Assembly: GCA_028293685.1 (NCBI GenBank)
Contig: JAQGOI010000198.1
Span: 1-6,028, forward strand
Source: Lysobacteraceae bacterium
Lineage (GTDB): Bacteria; Pseudomonadota; Gammaproteobacteria; Xanthomonadales; Xanthomonadaceae
Direction of reading: 5' to 3'
Length of the DNA: 6,028 bases
Shown here: piece by piece, positions 5,599 to 6,028 of the stretch
Position numbering within the stretch: position 1 is the stretch's first letter
Layout of the letters: every line of letters begins with the position of its first letter
The notes under the pieces: generated by a model
Seen by the model: only the letters and a program-made list of their open reading frames with translations
The model's database searches: none
Told to the model about the DNA's origin: nothing
Translations under genes and position numbers: made by a program

Positions 5599-6028
5599 AT
5601 GCATTCGACCATTCGTCTCTCGCTGCTGTCCGCGCTGTTGGCAATGACAACCACCGCCGTTGCCCAGCAAGCGAGCCCCACACCGGCAAGCGCGGTCCAG
5701 CCCGCGGCAGTCGAGATGCCCGCTCCTGCCGCGACACCTGCATCGGTACCTGTCGCTGTGGCGGCTCCCGTTTCGATACCGGCGCCGGCAACCGGCAATA
5801 TCTCCGCGCCGCCACCAGGAAAGGGCCAGATCGTATTTTTCCGTCCTTCCAAATTCGCTGGCGGCGCGATTGGATTCAAGGTCCGCGAAGGAACGACCGA
5901 GCTTGGAAAACTCCGCAGCGGCAATTACTTCGTGGCCGCCGTTGACCCGGGTGCACATCAATACATCGTGCATTCGGAAGCCAAGGACATCCTGAACATG
6001 GAAGTCGAGGCTGGGGAGACCTATTACG
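5599..6028 (+). CDS. Exported DUF2846-like protein (3' end outside window)
   Basis: The gene is open from ATG 5599 to the right edge, giving 143 complete codons. Residues 1-22 form a Sec signal peptide with a hydrophobic core (LSLLSALLAM) and AVA before a likely cut at Q23. There is no cysteine at the cut, so it is not a lipoprotein, although many DUF2846 proteins are. Residues 25-73 are a Pro/Ala-rich linker typical of periplasmic or wall-spanning tethers. From residue 74 comes a globular domain: GKGQIVFFRPSKFAGGAIGF (74-93), then GKLRSGNYFVAAVDPGAHQY and VEAGETYY at the edge. 'GqivffRpsk...G...' with 'l.sG.y....v.PG.h' and 'v.aGetYy' is the pattern I associate with DUF2846, a small beta-sandwich domain of unknown function. 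Confidence in the gene is high and in the family moderate. Confidence 0.87.
   Translation, partial: MHSTIRLSLLSALLAMTTTAVAQQASPTPASAVQPAAVEMPAPAATPASVPVAVAAPVSIPAPATGNISAPPPGKGQIVFFRPSKFAGGAIGFKVREGTTELGKLRSGNYFVAAVDPGAHQYIVHSEAKDILNMEVEAGETYY

Overview
The window is GC-rich, densely coding chromosomal DNA that looks like a member of the Xanthomonadales (Lysobacteraceae or Rhodanobacteraceae, Gammaproteobacteria). Three things suggest this: a short-form adenylate kinase very close to the Xanthomonas type, a pyrophosphate-dependent phosphofructokinase of the Xanthomonas type, and the gene order pfp / adk / mpl, which I recall from that group. I see no rRNA, tRNA, CRISPR array, insertion sequence, integrase or phage gene, and no sign of recent transfer.

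Layout. Positions 1-3416 hold five minus-strand genes, read from right to left: adk (3416 to 2838), mpl (2828 to 1467), a stand-alone LON-domain protein (1454 to 882), a small protein-kinase-like phosphotransferase (837 to 175, or from 867) and the start of an HSDL2-like short-chain dehydrogenase (139, running off the left edge). Gaps are 9, 12, 14-44 and 35 bases, so this is probably one operon. A 170-base divergent spacer (3417-3586) separates adk from pfp, which lies on the plus strand at 3587-4843. After a 71-base gap with a GC-rich hairpin come two exported proteins on the plus strand. One is unrecognised (4915-5592). The other is DUF2846-like (5599 to the right edge), with its Shine-Dalgarno sequence in the last codons of its neighbour.

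How the genes fit together. pfp, adk and mpl are core metabolic genes. Pfp interconverts fructose 6-phosphate and fructose 1,6-bisphosphate using pyrophosphate. Adk balances AMP, ADP and ATP. Mpl reuses murein tripeptide to make UDP-MurNAc-tripeptide. The LON-domain protein, the kinase-like protein and the dehydrogenase are co-transcribed accessories with no obvious link to murein recycling. The exported pair at the right edge looks like a separate envelope-related unit.

The window is mostly ordinary housekeeping sequence. The least explained parts are the exported pair (4915-6028) and the small kinase-like protein (175-837). I found no clear new defence, mobile or RNA-based system. The very long antisense reading frames opposite adk-mpl-LON and opposite pfp are explained by codon-aligned GC-rich coding sequence.
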